This document shows, piece by piece, positions 11,901-18,808 of a stretch of 64,000 nt of DNA. This DNA is from Pelomonas sp. V22. GTDB lineage: Bacteria > Pseudomonadota > Gammaproteobacteria > Burkholderiales > Burkholderiaceae_C. Every line of letters starts with the position of its first letter. The stretch's first letter is position 1. The position numbers and the translations under genes are program-made. The notes beneath the pieces were generated by a model that searched no databases, was not told where the DNA came from, and saw only the letters and a program-made list of their open reading frames with translations. The stretch covers positions 186,001-250,000 of the forward strand of contig NZ_JAGIXS010000001.1 in NCBI RefSeq assembly GCF_030014915.1. The letters run 5' to 3'.

Positions 11901-13813
11901 GCTTCAGCTCCGACCAGATCGCGGCCCTGACGACCGACGGCATCGTGGCCCTGGGCACGCAGCAGTTCGCGGCCCTGAGCTCGGGCCAGGTGGCCGGCCT
12001 GCGCACCGACCAGATCGCCAAGATGGAGACGGACGACCTCCGCGCTCTGTCCACGGCGGCCCTGTCCAAGCTGACGACCGAGCAGTTCGTGGCCTTCACC
12101 TCCGACCAGGTGGCCACGCTGACCAATACCCAGGTCACGGCGATCACCTCGGCCCAGGTCACGGCCATGGGCTCGGACGACCTGAATGCGATGAGCACGG
12201 CTCAGTTCGGCGCGCTCACCGCCACCCAGGTGGCCGGTATCACGGTCGGCATGATGGCCAAGCTGGAGACGGACGACCTGCGCTCGCTGAGCCTGTTCGG
12301 CCTGCGTGCCCTCAGCAGCGATCAGCTGAACGCGCTGACCACCGACCAGGTCGGCACGCTGACCAACTTGCAGGTCTCGCTGCTGTCCACGGCCCAAGTG
12401 GCCACCTGGGCGACTGACGATGTGCAGGCCCTGCGATCCGACCAGGTGGGTGCGCTGACGTCCAACCAGATCTCGGCCATGAACAGTGACCAGATCAAGA
12501 CCTTCGCGACCGACGATCTTCGTGCCATGGGCACCTCGGCGCTCAAGGGTCTGGCCTCGGACGATCTGTCGGCCCTGAACTCCGACCAGATCAGCGCCTT
12601 CACCAGCGCCCAGATCGGTGCCCTGAGTTCCTCGCAGGTGGTGGGCATCGACGCCGCCGACATCGACAACATCAGCACCGACTCGCTGCGCGGTCTCACG
12701 ACCTCGGCCCTGCACGCCCTGACGACCGATCAGTTCCTGGCCTTCACCAGCGACCAGATCAGCTCGTTCACGACGGCGCAGATCACCGCGATCACGACCG
12801 ACCAGCTGAGGGCGATCACGACCGACGAGATGGATGCGCTCAGCACCGCCCACATCGCGGCGCTGAACTCCAGCCAGATCGGCGCGTTCTCGACGGATCA
12901 GCTGCGTCAGCTGGACTCGGATCACATCCACGCGTTCACCACCGCGCAGATGCCGGGCCTGACGACCGACCAGATCCGCTCGCTGACCACCGATCAGATC
13001 GACGGCCTCGACTCCCAGGACATCGCCAAGATGACGATGACCCAGGTTGCCGCCTTCACGTCCGACCAGATTGGCTCGATGACCGGCGAACAGATCGAAG
13101 GCATGGTCTCGGCAACGCCGATCATGCTGGACCTGGATGGCAACGGCATCACCACGCTGTCGGCCGCCCAGGGCGTCAACTTCGACCTGCTCGGCAACGG
13201 CAACACCCACAAGTGGGGCTGGGTCGGCGGCAACGACGGCCTGCTGGTGATGGACCTGAACCACGACGGTCTGATCAACGACGGCAAGGAACTGTTCGGC
13301 AGCGGCACGGTGCTCGCGAACGGCCAGCATGCGGCCAACGGCTACCAGGCACTGGCGGCACTGGACATCAACCACGACGGCAAGATCGACCTGCTCGATG
13401 CGGCCTTCAAGGACCTCAAGGTCTGGGTGGATGCCAACCACGACGGCAAGACCGATGCCGGCGAGCTCAAGGCCCTGCAGGATCTGGGCATCACCGAGCT
13501 CGACCTGAAGGCGCAGGCCAGCAGCGTGATCGACAACGGCAACCTGGTGGGCCTGGTGTCTGGCTACAAGACGGCCGATGGCAGCACGCACCAGATGGCC
13601 GACGTCTGGTTCGCCAAGGACGTCAAGCCCGAGGGCAGTGCCACGACCGAGCCCAAGGTCAGCCTGCACGAGGTGCTGGCGCCGCCGCAGGGCAGCGTGC
13701 TTGGCGATGCCTCGGCGTCGACCGGCTACGTGCCGCACCACGATCCGCTCAATGCGCACCTGCTGGCGCACAAGAAGCTGGACGAGGATGAGCGCCTGCC
13801 GCCGCTGATCTGA
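2924..13813 (+). CDS. Giant octapeptide-repeat protein with EF-hand C-terminal module, probable type I secretion substrate
   Basis: 3629 residues. After a 7-residue start, residues 8-3393 are about 421 tandem octads of consensus L-[TS]-[TS]-[DA]-Q-[IVL]-x-[AG], with Asp-Asp-Leu variants (LETDDLRA) at regular intervals. I saw no cysteine. Residues 3394-3629 form a different domain: PIMLDLDGNGI, then EF-hand-like loops DLNHDGLINDG (about 3444), DINHDGKID (about 3481) and DANHDGKTDAG (about 3503), a module common in RTX/VCBS-type type I secretion substrates. The last 50 residues contain VSLHEVLAP, like the hydrophobic segment near the C-terminus of LapA-type exported adhesins. There is no N-terminal signal peptide and there are no GGxGxD nonapeptides. 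A full type I exporter lies at 32500-37497. Probable role: Ca-binding extracellular or surface filament/adhesin. The secretion route is inferred, the repeats are plain. Two terminator-like hairpins follow. Confidence 0.85.
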   Translation: MASIISSLSTAQIASLATQTLAKLTTEDWAAFNSDQIAALTTRQVGTLGTFAIASLSSDQIAKFQTEDLRALSTTALRSMSTDRLGALNSDQLAAFGTNQVSTLTTTQLAGLVSDDLNAFTSDQFKSFTSAQMAGLTTDQIGKLQTDDLRALSTGALRALNTAQLGALNSDQFAALSTTQVVSLTTAQLAGLTTDDLNGLTSDQFKVLGSAQVAGLTTDQIKALQTDDLAAISTAGIKGMNSAQIAAMSTDEVRAMGTAQFNALGSSQLAGLRTDQIAKLETDDLRAINTGALRALNSDQFAALTSDQTAALTSAQVVSLTTGQIAAMASDDLNAFTTDQFKVLTSLQIGAIGTDQVGKLQSDDLASISTAGIKGLNSAQIAALTTDEVVALGTQQVAALGTAQVAGLRTDQMAKLETDDLRAIGTAALRSLSTDQLGALGSDQLAAMTTAQVNSLTSTQIKGLVSDDLNAFTSDQFKAMGSATIAAITTDQIKTLQTQDLAAISTAGVRGLSSDQVAALSTDEIVALGTAQFAAMTSAQLAGLRTDQITKLESDDLRAISTAALSKLTSDQTAALTSDQVAQLTTAQIASLATTPVNQLGSFSTDDIRALTTAQAAALTSAQVKALGTDQIAKFETDDLRALNTGAIKALGTDQLAALNSDQIGALTSAQVVSLTTAQVAGLQTDDLNALVSDQIKVLSSLQIGAITTDQLKAMTTDDVAAISTAGIKGLTSTQLGAMTTDEVVGLSTAQVAAMGSAQVVGLRTDQMAKLETDDLRAINTGALRSLNSDQLGALTSDQLAAMTTAQVNSLTSTQIKGLASDDLNAFTSDQFKAMASATIASLSTDQIKTLQTQDLAAISTAGIRGLGSDQIGALTTDEIVAMTTAQFASLTSAQVAGLRTDQITKLESDDLRALSTGALSKLSTDQTAALTSDQVAQLTTAQVAALATTPANQIGSFSTDDIRALTTAQAAAITSAQIKGIGTDQMAKFETDDLRALNTGAIKALSTDQLAALNSDQIGALTTAQLVSLTTAQVAGLQTDDLNALTTDQIKVLGSGQIAALTTDQLKAMQTDDVAAISTAGVKGMSSAQVAALTTDEVVAMGTAQFAALGSAQVAGLRTDQMAKLETDDLRAINTATLRALNTDQLGALNSDQLAAMMTSQVNSLTSAQIQGLVSDDLNAFTSDQFKNMTSGQIAAMTTDQIKTLQTQDLAAISTAGVKGLSSAQVAALTTDEVVALGTVQVAALGSAQVAGLRTDQMAKLETDDLRALNTGALRALNTDQLGALNSDQLGAMTTAQVNSLTSTQIRGLVSDDLNAFTTDQFKNMSSGQIAAMTTDQIKTLQTQDLAAISTAGVKGLSSDQVAAMTTDEIQALGTAQFAAMGTAQLNGLRTDQIIKLESDDLRAISTGVLSKLSSDQIAALTSDQVSQLTTAQVAALATTPANQLGAFSTDDIRAMTTAQAAAITSAQIKGLTTDQVAKFETDDLRALNTAAIKAFGTDQLAALNSDQIGALSSAQVVSLTTAQIAGLQTDDLNALVSDQIKVLTSTQVGAITTDQLKAMTTDDVAAISTAGIKGLSSTQIGALTTDEVVGLNTAQMAALGSAQVAGLRTDQMAKLETDDLRALNTGALRALNTDQLGALNSDQLGAMTTAQVNSLTSTQIRGLVSDDLNAFTTDQFKNMSSGQIAAMTTDQIKTLQTQDLAAISTAGVKGLLSDQVAAMTTDEIQALGTAQFAAMGTAQLNGLRTDQIIKLESDDLRAISTGVLSKLSSDQIAALTSDQVAQLTTAQVASLATTPANQLGAFSTDDIRALTTAQAAALTSSQVKGLTTDQMAKFETDDLRALNTGAVRALGTDQIAALNSDQMAALSSAQLVSLTTSQVAGLQTDDLNALVTDQIKVLTSGQIAALTTDQIKAMQTDDVAAISTAGVKGLTSTQLGALTTDEVVALNTAQMAALGSGQVAGLRTDQMAKLETDDLRAIGTGALRALNSDQLGALTSDQLASMTTNQVNSLTSSQIQGLATDDLNAFSTDQFKAMASATVAALTTDQVKALQTQDLAVLSTAGIRGFNSAQIAALTTDEVVAMTTAQYAALGTAQVAGLRTDQITKLESDDLRAIGTGVISKFTTDQFAALTSDQVAVLTTAQVAALATTPANQLGALSTDDIRALTTAQAAALTSSQVKGLSTDQMAKLETDDLRAINTAAIKALGTDQIAALNSDQMGALTTAQVSSLTTAQVAGLQTDDLNALVSDQIRVLSSAQIGALTTDQVKTMQTDDVAALSTAGIKGLNSAQIAAMTTDETVAMTTAQYAALSSAQVAGLRTDQIVKLESDDLRAINTGALSKFSSDQFAALTSDQVAQLTTAQVATLSTTPVNLLGALSTDDIRALTTAQAAALTSSQVKGFSTDQMAKLETDDLRAINTAAIKALGTDQLAALNSDQIGALTTAQVSSLTTAQVAGLQTDDLNALVTDQIKVLSSAQIGALTTDQVKAMQTDDVAAISTAGIKGLGSAQLGAMTTDEVVAMNTAQFAALGSNQVAGLRTDQMAKLETDDLRAISTAGLRALSTDQLGALNSDQLGAMTTAQVNILTSTQIRGLVSDDLNAFTSDQFKAMASSTVAALTTDQIKTLQTADLAAISTAGIKGFASDQIGAMTTDEIVALTTAQVSTLSSGQIAGLRTDQITKLESDDLRALSTSALSKFSTDQFAALTSDQIGQLSTAQIVSLTSQQLTSLSTDDVKALTTAQAAALTTAQVKGLSSDQMAKLETDDLRAINTAALRGLGTDQLAGLSTDQLSALTSAQVSSLTTAQVAGLATDKLNAFTSDQFKALTSAQIAGLGTDQVKALQTDDLAAISSASLRGLSSTQIGALTTDETVAMTTAQYASLTSAQTAGLRTDQIAKLETDDLRAIGTAALSKFGTDQLGALNSDQLGALTTTQVNSLTSVQIQGLVSDDLNAFTTDQFRAMGSNQVAAISSDQVKTLQTADLAAISTAGLRGFSSDQIAALTTDGIVALGTQQFAALSSGQVAGLRTDQIAKMETDDLRALSTAALSKLTTEQFVAFTSDQVATLTNTQVTAITSAQVTAMGSDDLNAMSTAQFGALTATQVAGITVGMMAKLETDDLRSLSLFGLRALSSDQLNALTTDQVGTLTNLQVSLLSTAQVATWATDDVQALRSDQVGALTSNQISAMNSDQIKTFATDDLRAMGTSALKGLASDDLSALNSDQISAFTSAQIGALSSSQVVGIDAADIDNISTDSLRGLTTSALHALTTDQFLAFTSDQISSFTTAQITAITTDQLRAITTDEMDALSTAHIAALNSSQIGAFSTDQLRQLDSDHIHAFTTAQMPGLTTDQIRSLTTDQIDGLDSQDIAKMTMTQVAAFTSDQIGSMTGEQIEGMVSATPIMLDLDGNGITTLSAAQGVNFDLLGNGNTHKWGWVGGNDGLLVMDLNHDGLINDGKELFGSGTVLANGQHAANGYQALAALDINHDGKIDLLDAAFKDLKVWVDANHDGKTDAGELKALQDLGITELDLKAQASSVIDNGNLVGLVSGYKTADGSTHQMADVWFAKDVKPEGSATTEPKVSLHEVLAPPQGSVLGDASASTGYVPHHDPLNAHLLAHKKLDEDERLPPLI
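3737..11998 (+). repeat. Higher-order repeat: 17-octad (408-bp) blocks with optional 10-octad spacers
   Basis: The marker LRTDQ (codons CTGCGCACCGACCAG or close) recurs at 3737, 4145, 4553, 5210, 5618, 6275, 6683, 7091, 7748, 8156, 8813, 9221, 9878, 10535, 10943, 11591 and 11999. Spacings are 408 bp (nine times), 657 bp (six times) and 648 bp (once). The 657-bp unit is a 10-octad spacer with a 3-residue insert (249 bp) followed by a 17-octad block aligned with the 408-bp unit; the 648-bp unit lacks the insert. After 11999 the pattern decays. Confidence 0.9.
6651..8016 (+). repeat. Recent internal duplication: 301 bp identical copies 1065 bp apart
   Basis: 6651-6951 and 7716-8016 show no difference by eye, including uncommon shared codons (AGA in LRAL, AGG in QIRG). 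Similarity stays high but imperfect for several hundred bases downstream. The 1065-bp offset equals one 408-bp plus one 657-bp unit, which indicates a recent tandem duplication or gene conversion. Confidence 0.85.
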
Positions 13814-13822
13814 TGAAAACCC

Positions 13823-13888
13823 GAGCGGGGCCCAGCGCCCCGCTCCCAAAGCCGCCCCGCCCCGGTTCATGCCGAGGCGGGGCGGCTT
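13823..13888 (+). terminator. Two hairpins after the giant gene, the second terminator-like
   Basis: First hairpin: GAGCGGGG (13823-13830) with CCCCGCTC (13838-13845). Second: AAGCCGCCCCGCC (13849-13861) with its exact complement (13876-13888), a 13-bp GC-rich stem followed by GCTTTAT. The second is a plausible intrinsic terminator, with a short T-run. Both sit between the giant gene stop and the next gene at 13931. Confidence 0.65.
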
Positions 13889-13930
13889 GCTTTATGCTGG
13901 GCCGCCTCGAACAAGCCACCACGAGATCAC

Positions 13931-14398
13931 GTGAGCCAAGCTGCCTTCATCCATCCGAGTTCCGACGTGCAGAGCCCGCAGATCGGCGAAGGCACGAGCA
14001 TCTGGCAGTTCTGTGTCGTGCTGGCCGGCGCCCGCATCGGCCGCGACTGCAATATCAATGCACAGTGCTTCATCGAGAACGATGTGACGGTGGGTGACCG
14101 CGTGACCGTCAAATGCGGCGTGCAGCTGTGGGACGGCGTCACGCTCGAGGACGATGTCTTCATCGGCCCCAACGCCACCTTCACCAACGACAAGCGGCCG
14201 CGCTCCAAGCAATACCCCGAGGCCTTCCAGCGCACCGTGGTGCAGCGTGGCGCCTCGATAGGCGCGAATGCCACCCTCCTCGGCGGCATCACCATCGGTG
14301 CCGGTGCCATGATCGGTGCCGGCAGTGTCGTCACCCGCGACGTGCCGGCCGGCGAGCTCTGGGTGGGCAACCCGGCGCGCTCGCGCGGCCCGGTCTGA
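13931..14398 (+). CDS. Hexapeptide-repeat sugar N-acetyltransferase (WlbB/FdtC-like)
   Basis: 155 residues from a GTG start. It consists entirely of left-handed beta-helix hexads ([35 protein letters not shown]) and ends in [31 protein letters not shown]. This is the family that acetylates amino groups of UDP- or dTDP-3-amino sugars (WlbB, FdtC, QdtC). The central part from [12 protein letters not shown] to DDVFIGPN is almost identical to the N-terminal domain of the fusion protein at 15982-16929, and the DNA is also alike, so the two are paralogues in inverted orientation. Together with the aminotransferase and ketoisomerase nearby it probably completes a 3-acetamido-3,6-dideoxyhexose, perhaps in place of the acetyltransferase half of the fusion. 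Confidence 0.8.
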   Translation: MSQAAFIHPSSDVQSPQIGEGTSIWQFCVVLAGARIGRDCNINAQCFIENDVTVGDRVTVKCGVQLWDGVTLEDDVFIGPNATFTNDKRPRSKQYPEAFQRTVVQRGASIGANATLLGGITIGAGAMIGAGSVVTRDVPAGELWVGNPARSRGPV

Positions 14399-14429
14399 CA
14401 TCAACCAGCATCAACCAAGGACTGAATCC

Positions 14430-14876
14430 ATGCGACTGCTTCTCTCCAGCCTCGGGCTCGTGTTGCTGAGCGCCTGTGCCAGCGCTCCCTACGAGGGCTC
14501 GGCCCGCCAGCTTGAGGACCACCGCCTGCTGAAGGCCGAGCTCGATGCCTCGTTGGCCGGCTGGAACGAAGGCGACCTGCGCCGCCACCTGGGGCTTTAC
14601 GACGAATCCATCACCTTCATGACGGAGAAGGGCCCACGGCCCGGCATCGCGCCCATCGAAGCCGCCTTCCGCGCCAAGTACTTCAACGGCGACAAACCCA
14701 AGCAGGCCTTGCGGATGGAAAAGGTGGTGATCCGTTCGCTATCGCCCGACTCGGCCCTGGTTACCGGCAACTTCATCCTCTCGGGCGGCGGCGAGCCGGA
14801 CCAGACCGGCTGGTTCACGCTCGTGTGGCAGCGCACGGCCAAGGGCTGGAAGGCCGTGCACGACCACAGCAGCTGA
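14430..14876 (+). CDS. Lipoprotein with SnoaL/DUF4440-like (NTF2 fold) domain
   Basis: 148 residues. The ATG at 14430 gives a clean lipoprotein signal peptide, MRLLLSSLGLVLLSACAS, with a lipobox LSAC, so the mature protein should be lipid-anchored in the envelope. The rest matches the small NTF2-like fold of the SnoaL/DUF4440 group: an N-terminal helix (DHRLLKAELDASLAGWNEGDL), a YDESITFMTEKGPRPG strand-loop, and a C-terminal GWFTLVWQRTAKGWKAVHDHSS pair of strands typical of the family. These proteins bind or turn over small ligands, and none can be named here. It follows the acetyltransferase by 31 bases on the same strand and converges with the aminotransferase gene 9 bases downstream. Confidence 0.7.
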   Translation: MRLLLSSLGLVLLSACASAPYEGSARQLEDHRLLKAELDASLAGWNEGDLRRHLGLYDESITFMTEKGPRPGIAPIEAAFRAKYFNGDKPKQALRMEKVVIRSLSPDSALVTGNFILSGGGEPDQTGWFTLVWQRTAKGWKAVHDHSS

Positions 14877-14885
14877 TCGGCCGCC

Positions 14886-15992
14886 TCAGCAGCTCGCGCG
14901 CACCGCCTTGATGACGCGCTCGATCTGCAGCTCGCTCATGCCCGGCCACAGCGGCAGGCTCAGGACCTCGCGGTGCATGGCCTCGGCAATCGGGAAATCA
15001 CCCTCGGCATAGCCTAGTTCCGCATAGGCCGGCTGGCGATGCGGCGGCACGGGGTAGTGGATCAGCGTGCCTATGCCCTGCTCGGCCAAGCGGCGCTGCA
15101 GACCATCGCGATCCGCATGGCGGACCACGAACAGATGCCAGGCCGGCTCGGCCCAGTGCGGAACATGGGGCAGTTGCAGGTCACAGCCAGCCAGGCCTTC
15201 GAGCAGGCGCGCGGCAATGGCGCGGCGCTCATGGGTTGCGGCTTCCAGCAGCGGCAGCTTGGCGGCCAGCACCGCGGCCTGGATCTCGTCCAGCCGCGAA
15301 TTGATGCCCTTGACCTCGTTGTGGTACTTCTTCTCCGAGCCGTAGTTGCGCAGCACTTTCACGCGCTGCATCAGCTCGGCATCGCGGCTGGTGACGCCGC
15401 CGCCGTCGCCGAAGGCGCCGAGGTTCTTGCCCGGGTAGAAGCTCCAGGCCGACACATCGGCCAGGCCACCCACCGGCCTCACCTTGTAGCGCGCGGCATG
15501 GGCCTGGGCGCAATCGTCCAGCACCTTGAGGTGATGGCGGCGCGCCACGTCCATGATGGTGTCCATGTCGGCCGGCTGGCCGTACAGGTGCACCGGCAAG
15601 ATCACCTTGGTACGCGGCGTGATCGCCGCCTCGAGGAGGGCGGGGTCGAGGTTGTAGGTCTGCGCATCGGGCTCCACCGGCACCGGTTTCGCGCCGCACT
15701 GGCTCACCGCCAGCCAGGTGGCGATGTAGGTGTTGGAGGGCACGATGACCTCGTCGCCCTCGCCCACGCCCAGCGCCTTCAGGCTGAGGAAGAGCGCGTC
15801 CAGCCCATTGGCCACACCGGCGCAGTGCGCCGTGCCGCAGCTGCGGGCCCAGGCCTCTTCGAAGGCTGCGAGCTCCTTGCCGAGCAAGAACCAGCCACTG
15901 CCGGCCACGCGCAGCAGGGCCGCGTCTATGGCCGGCTGCGCCGCCCGGTAGGCCGGCTGCAAGTCCAGGAAGGGAATGGCTTCAACGGCCAT
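14886..15992 (-). CDS. DegT/DnrJ/EryC1-family sugar aminotransferase (FdtB/QdtB-like)
   Basis: 368 residues from the ATG at 15992 ([12 protein letters not shown]), which overlaps the end of the upstream ketoisomerase fusion by 11 bases. PLP-enzyme features in order: [15 protein letters not shown] (phosphate-binding region), [25 protein letters not shown] (Asp that contacts the pyridine nitrogen) and [15 protein letters not shown], whose Lys should form the Schiff base. The EIQAAVL segment is standard. In this family the combination with a WxcM/FdtA-type ketoisomerase points to transamination at C3 of dTDP-3-keto-6-deoxyhexose, giving dTDP-Fuc3N or dTDP-Qui3N. The rmlA/rmlB genes that would supply the substrate are not in the window. 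Confidence 0.85.
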   Translation of the reverse strand: MAVEAIPFLDLQPAYRAAQPAIDAALLRVAGSGWFLLGKELAAFEEAWARSCGTAHCAGVANGLDALFLSLKALGVGEGDEVIVPSNTYIATWLAVSQCGAKPVPVEPDAQTYNLDPALLEAAITPRTKVILPVHLYGQPADMDTIMDVARRHHLKVLDDCAQAHAARYKVRPVGGLADVSAWSFYPGKNLGAFGDGGGVTSRDAELMQRVKVLRNYGSEKKYHNEVKGINSRLDEIQAAVLAAKLPLLEAATHERRAIAARLLEGLAGCDLQLPHVPHWAEPAWHLFVVRHADRDGLQRRLAEQGIGTLIHYPVPPHRQPAYAELGYAEGDFPIAEAMHREVLSLPLWPGMSELQIERVIKAVRASC

Positions 15993-16929
15993 CGTTGACT
16001 CCCCGAACAGCGGCCAGGAAGTCGTCGTAGTTGCGGATGTAGTCGTCGGCCGCATAGCAGTCCGAGGCCAGCACCAGCAGCACCGCGTCGCTGGAGAACT
16101 GGTACTGGATGCCCCAGACCATGGGCGGGATGTGCAGGCCCAGCTGCGGGTTGTCGAGCAGCAGCTCGTCGCGGCGCTCGCCATCGTCCACCACGATGCC
16201 CACGCTGCCCTTCACGCAGACGAGGAACTGGTGGCAGGCCTTGTGCGCATGCTCGCCGCGCACTTCCTTGCTGGGCACGTCGTAAACCATGAAAAAGCGC
16301 TGCGGCGTGAACGGCAGATGGGCGCCGACCTCACCGAAGCTGAGCGCGCCGCGCAGGTCCACGATCTTGGGCAGCTTGTGCAAGGCCGCGCCACGTGCCT
16401 GCAATGTAGGCAAGGTCGCGCCGGCGTTCAGGCTGCCGGCCAGGGCCAGCTGCGGCGTGTCGCGGTAACCGGTGATGTGGGCCGGGTTGCCGGCCACGAT
16501 GGCATTGGAAGGCACATCGCGGGTCACGACCGCGCCGTCCATCACCAGGGCGCCGGGGCCTATGGTGATGCCAGGGCGGATGGTGGCGTTGGACCCTATG
16601 CTGGCGCCGGCCCGCACCAGGGTCTGCAGCGGCGCCTCGGGTTTGAGCTTGCTGCGCGGCGCCGGGTCGTTGGAGAAGGTCACGTTGGGGCCGATGAAGA
16701 CGTCGTCCTCCAGCGTCACGCCATCCCACAGCTGCACGCCGCACTTGACCGTCACGCGGTCGCCGATGACGACCTGGTTCTCGATGAAGACGTGGTCGCA
16801 GATGTTGGCGTCCGCGCCGATGCGCGCACCTGGCAGCACATGGCTGAAAGCCCAGATGCGGCTGCCGGCGCCGACCTGGGTCGATTCCAGCAGCGCCTGC
16901 GGATGAACGTAGTAATCGATCTTGCTCAT
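15982..16929 (-). CDS. Bifunctional sugar N-acetyltransferase / 3,4-ketoisomerase (FdtD-like)
   Basis: 315 residues with two domains. Residues 1 to about 155 are a hexapeptide-repeat acyltransferase ([20 protein letters not shown], ending [14 protein letters not shown]). Residues from about 185 to 310 are a WxcM/FdtA-type cupin: [36 protein letters not shown] (conserved His pair) and [15 protein letters not shown]. FdtA-type enzymes convert dTDP-4-keto-6-deoxyglucose to the 3-keto isomer, and fusions of exactly this kind are known as FdtD. With the overlapping aminotransferase gene it forms a two-gene unit for dTDP-3-acetamido-3,6-dideoxyhexose. The stereochemistry (Fuc3NAc or Qui3NAc) cannot be read from the sequence. 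Confidence 0.85.
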   Translation of the reverse strand: MSKIDYYVHPQALLESTQVGAGSRIWAFSHVLPGARIGADANICDHVFIENQVVIGDRVTVKCGVQLWDGVTLEDDVFIGPNVTFSNDPAPRSKLKPEAPLQTLVRAGASIGSNATIRPGITIGPGALVMDGAVVTRDVPSNAIVAGNPAHITGYRDTPQLALAGSLNAGATLPTLQARGAALHKLPKIVDLRGALSFGEVGAHLPFTPQRFFMVYDVPSKEVRGEHAHKACHQFLVCVKGSVGIVVDDGERRDELLLDNPQLGLHIPPMVWGIQYQFSSDAVLLVLASDCYAADDYIRNYDDFLAAVRGVNDGR

Positions 16930-16949
16930 GGGGCGGATGATGGCAGGCC

Positions 16950-17573
16950 TCAGGCGGGCTGCGGCGCAAACAGTTGCTCGGCCGTGCGGAAGAGTTGGCT
17001 CCAGCTCTCATGGCCGCCACGCCAGTCCTCGCCGGCCTCTGTCTTGAAGATCAAGGTGTCGGCCACCGCACCGCTGGTGGGAATCAGCGTCGAGGCGACG
17101 GCGAACTTCAGCCTCGGGTTGATCGGCAGCAGCAGGCGGCGCATCTGGTTGGCGATGTCCATGGCTTCGTCCAGCGTGGCTACCTCGTCAGCCCGCACCA
17201 TCAACAGATCCGGGGCGCGACGTATCAGCTCCAGCGTCTTCTTGCGCAGGTAGGCGAACTTGGCCCGGGCGATGGGCAGATGGGCCGGCACCTGCTCCGG
17301 CAGGATGCGGTGCGACTGCTCGCCGCCCACCACCGGCACCGACGGGAACTCGTGCATGAACATCAGGCCGGTATCGAGGTCGCGCAGGCAGCAGTCGTCC
17401 TTGATCAGCTCCCAGCGGCCGTCGCGCAGCAGGTCTTCATCCCGACCGAGCAGGACCGACAAGGCATCGACCGGCGTCATCAGCCAGTCGAAGAAGAAGG
17501 CTTGGTCCTGGCCGCTGTGGCGGCGGATCTGCCAGGCCACCTTGCAGTCGTAGCCCAGGCTCAGCAGTTGCAT
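16950..17573 (-). CDS. DUF1796-like putative papain-fold cysteine peptidase
   Basis: 207 residues beginning [18 protein letters not shown], then FFFDWLMTP. This SLGxDC...FDWL signature is the start of the DUF1796 family, predicted to have a papain-like fold with the Cys of YDC as nucleophile. A His that could pair with it lies in MFMHEFPSV or SHRILPE. No signal peptide is seen, so it is cytoplasmic. It is 20 bases upstream of the ketoisomerase fusion on the same strand, and members of the family often occur within glycan gene clusters. The actual activity is not known and peptidase function is only a prediction. Confidence 0.65.
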   Translation of the reverse strand: MQLLSLGYDCKVAWQIRRHSGQDQAFFFDWLMTPVDALSVLLGRDEDLLRDGRWELIKDDCCLRDLDTGLMFMHEFPSVPVVGGEQSHRILPEQVPAHLPIARAKFAYLRKKTLELIRRAPDLLMVRADEVATLDEAMDIANQMRRLLLPINPRLKFAVASTLIPTSGAVADTLIFKTEAGEDWRGGHESWSQLFRTAEQLFAPQPA

Positions 17574-17773
17574 GGGAAGCGTCTCCCGCGTTTTCGAGAT
17601 GCGGCGAGTGTCCCGCAGCGCGGGCGCCGCGGTCCAGCGAAGACGGCGGCAAATCAGGGCCAGACGCCCGCACCCTCAAAATACGGGGGGATTCCTGCGC
17701 CACTCTGACCGCTGCCCGGGCGACAGATGCGCTCCAATTCCCCCTGGATCCCAGACCGAGGCCAGCACATCCC

Positions 17774-18808
17774 ATGAAGAAAGCATTCATCACCGGCGTG
17801 ACCGGCCAGGACGGCTCCTACCTCGCCGAACTGCTGCTCGAGAAGGGCTACGAGGTCCACGCCATCCTGCGCCGCAGCTCGGTCTTCACCACGCACCGGG
17901 TGGACAGCTTCATCGACCACGAGCGCTTCAAGACCTACCACGGCGACCTGACCGACTCCAGCAACCTGCACACCCTGCTGTCCAAGATCGAGCCGGACGA
18001 GATCTACAACCTCGGCGCCCAGTCCCATGTGGCTGTTAGCTTCGAGGTGCCCGAATACACGGCCGAGGTCGACGCGCTCGGCACCATCCGCCTGCTCAAC
18101 GCGATCAAGGACCTGGGCATCAAGCCGCGCTTCTACCAGGCCTCGACGTCCGAGCTGTTCGGTGGCCTGCCCGAGACGGCGCCGCAGAGCGAGGCCACGC
18201 CCTTCTACCCGAAGTCGCCCTATGGCGCAGCCAAGCTCTATGCCTATTGGGTGACGGTGAACTACCGCGAGTCCTACGGCCTGCACGGCAGCAACGGCAT
18301 CCTGTTCAACCACGAGTCGCCGCGCCGCGGCCAGACCTTCGTGACCAAGAAGATCACCCAGGCCGTGGCCAAGATCCACCAGGGCCGCCAGGAGCTGCTG
18401 ACGCTGGGCAACATGGACGCCAAGCGCGACTGGGGCTATGCCCGCGACTACGTCGAGGCCATGTGGCTGATGATGCAGCAGGAGCAGCCCGACGACTACG
18501 TGATCGCCACCGGCGAGACCTGGACCGTGCGCCAGTTCGTCGACATGTCCTTCGACGAGATCGGCGTCAAGCTCGACTGGGTCGGCACCGGTGTGGACGA
18601 AAAGGGCATAGACCGCGCGACCGGCAAGGTGCGCGTGGCCATCGACCCGCGCTACTTCCGCCCGGCCGAGGTGGACCTGCTCTGGGGCAACCCGGCCAAG
18701 GCCCGTGAGAAGCTGGGCTGGGTCGCCAAGACCCCCGTGCGCGAGCTGGTGCGCAAGATGGTGCAGTACGACCTGCACAACGACCAGTACGGAGGGCCCG
18801 AGCTGTGA
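17774..18808 (+). CDS. gmd: GDP-mannose 4,6-dehydratase
   Basis: 344 residues, the normal length. It makes GDP-4-keto-6-deoxy-D-mannose from GDP-mannose in the cytoplasm. Visible features of the extended short-chain dehydrogenase fold are [19 protein letters not shown] (NAD(P)-binding loop with the Gmd-specific TGQDGSYL), AILRRSS (phosphate-binding Arg residues), QASTSELFG (catalytic Ser/Thr-Glu region) and [10 protein letters not shown] (catalytic YxxxK). [17 protein letters not shown] is the usual substrate-binding segment. The stop overlaps the GTG start of the next gene (GTGA), so they are translated together. The product can feed GDP-fucose, GDP-rhamnose or GDP-perosamine synthesis, and genes for two of these are adjacent. 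Confidence 0.95.
   Translation: MKKAFITGVTGQDGSYLAELLLEKGYEVHAILRRSSVFTTHRVDSFIDHERFKTYHGDLTDSSNLHTLLSKIEPDEIYNLGAQSHVAVSFEVPEYTAEVDALGTIRLLNAIKDLGIKPRFYQASTSELFGGLPETAPQSEATPFYPKSPYGAAKLYAYWVTVNYRESYGLHGSNGILFNHESPRRGQTFVTKKITQAVAKIHQGRQELLTLGNMDAKRDWGYARDYVEAMWLMMQQEQPDDYVIATGETWTVRQFVDMSFDEIGVKLDWVGTGVDEKGIDRATGKVRVAIDPRYFRPAEVDLLWGNPAKAREKLGWVAKTPVRELVRKMVQYDLHNDQYGGPEL

Larger units (their letters stand above)
2945..13102 (+). repeat. Array of about 421 24-bp (octapeptide) coding repeats
   Basis: Each unit encodes eight residues beginning with Leu/Phe/Met/Ile and ending in Ala/Gly, for example LTTDQIAA, LTSAQVAG, LETDDLRA and ISTAGIKG. 3386 residues minus six 3-residue inserts equals exactly 421 octads. 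The inserts follow TTPVN/TTPAN segments (LGS, IGS or LGA), whose codons lie near 4701, 5766, 7239, 8304, 9369 and 10026. The reading frame is never broken, and units vary at the third codon position, so most of the array is old. Confidence 0.9.

Noticed and set aside
2945-13102. Regular 24-bp repeats as a possible CRISPR array
   Set aside because: There are no unique spacers between identical repeats; the whole array is one open frame with codon-level variation.
2924-13813. Giant protein as a classical RTX toxin
   Set aside because: There are no GGxGxD nonapeptide repeats; only the C-terminal EF-hand-like module resembles RTX-type secreted proteins.
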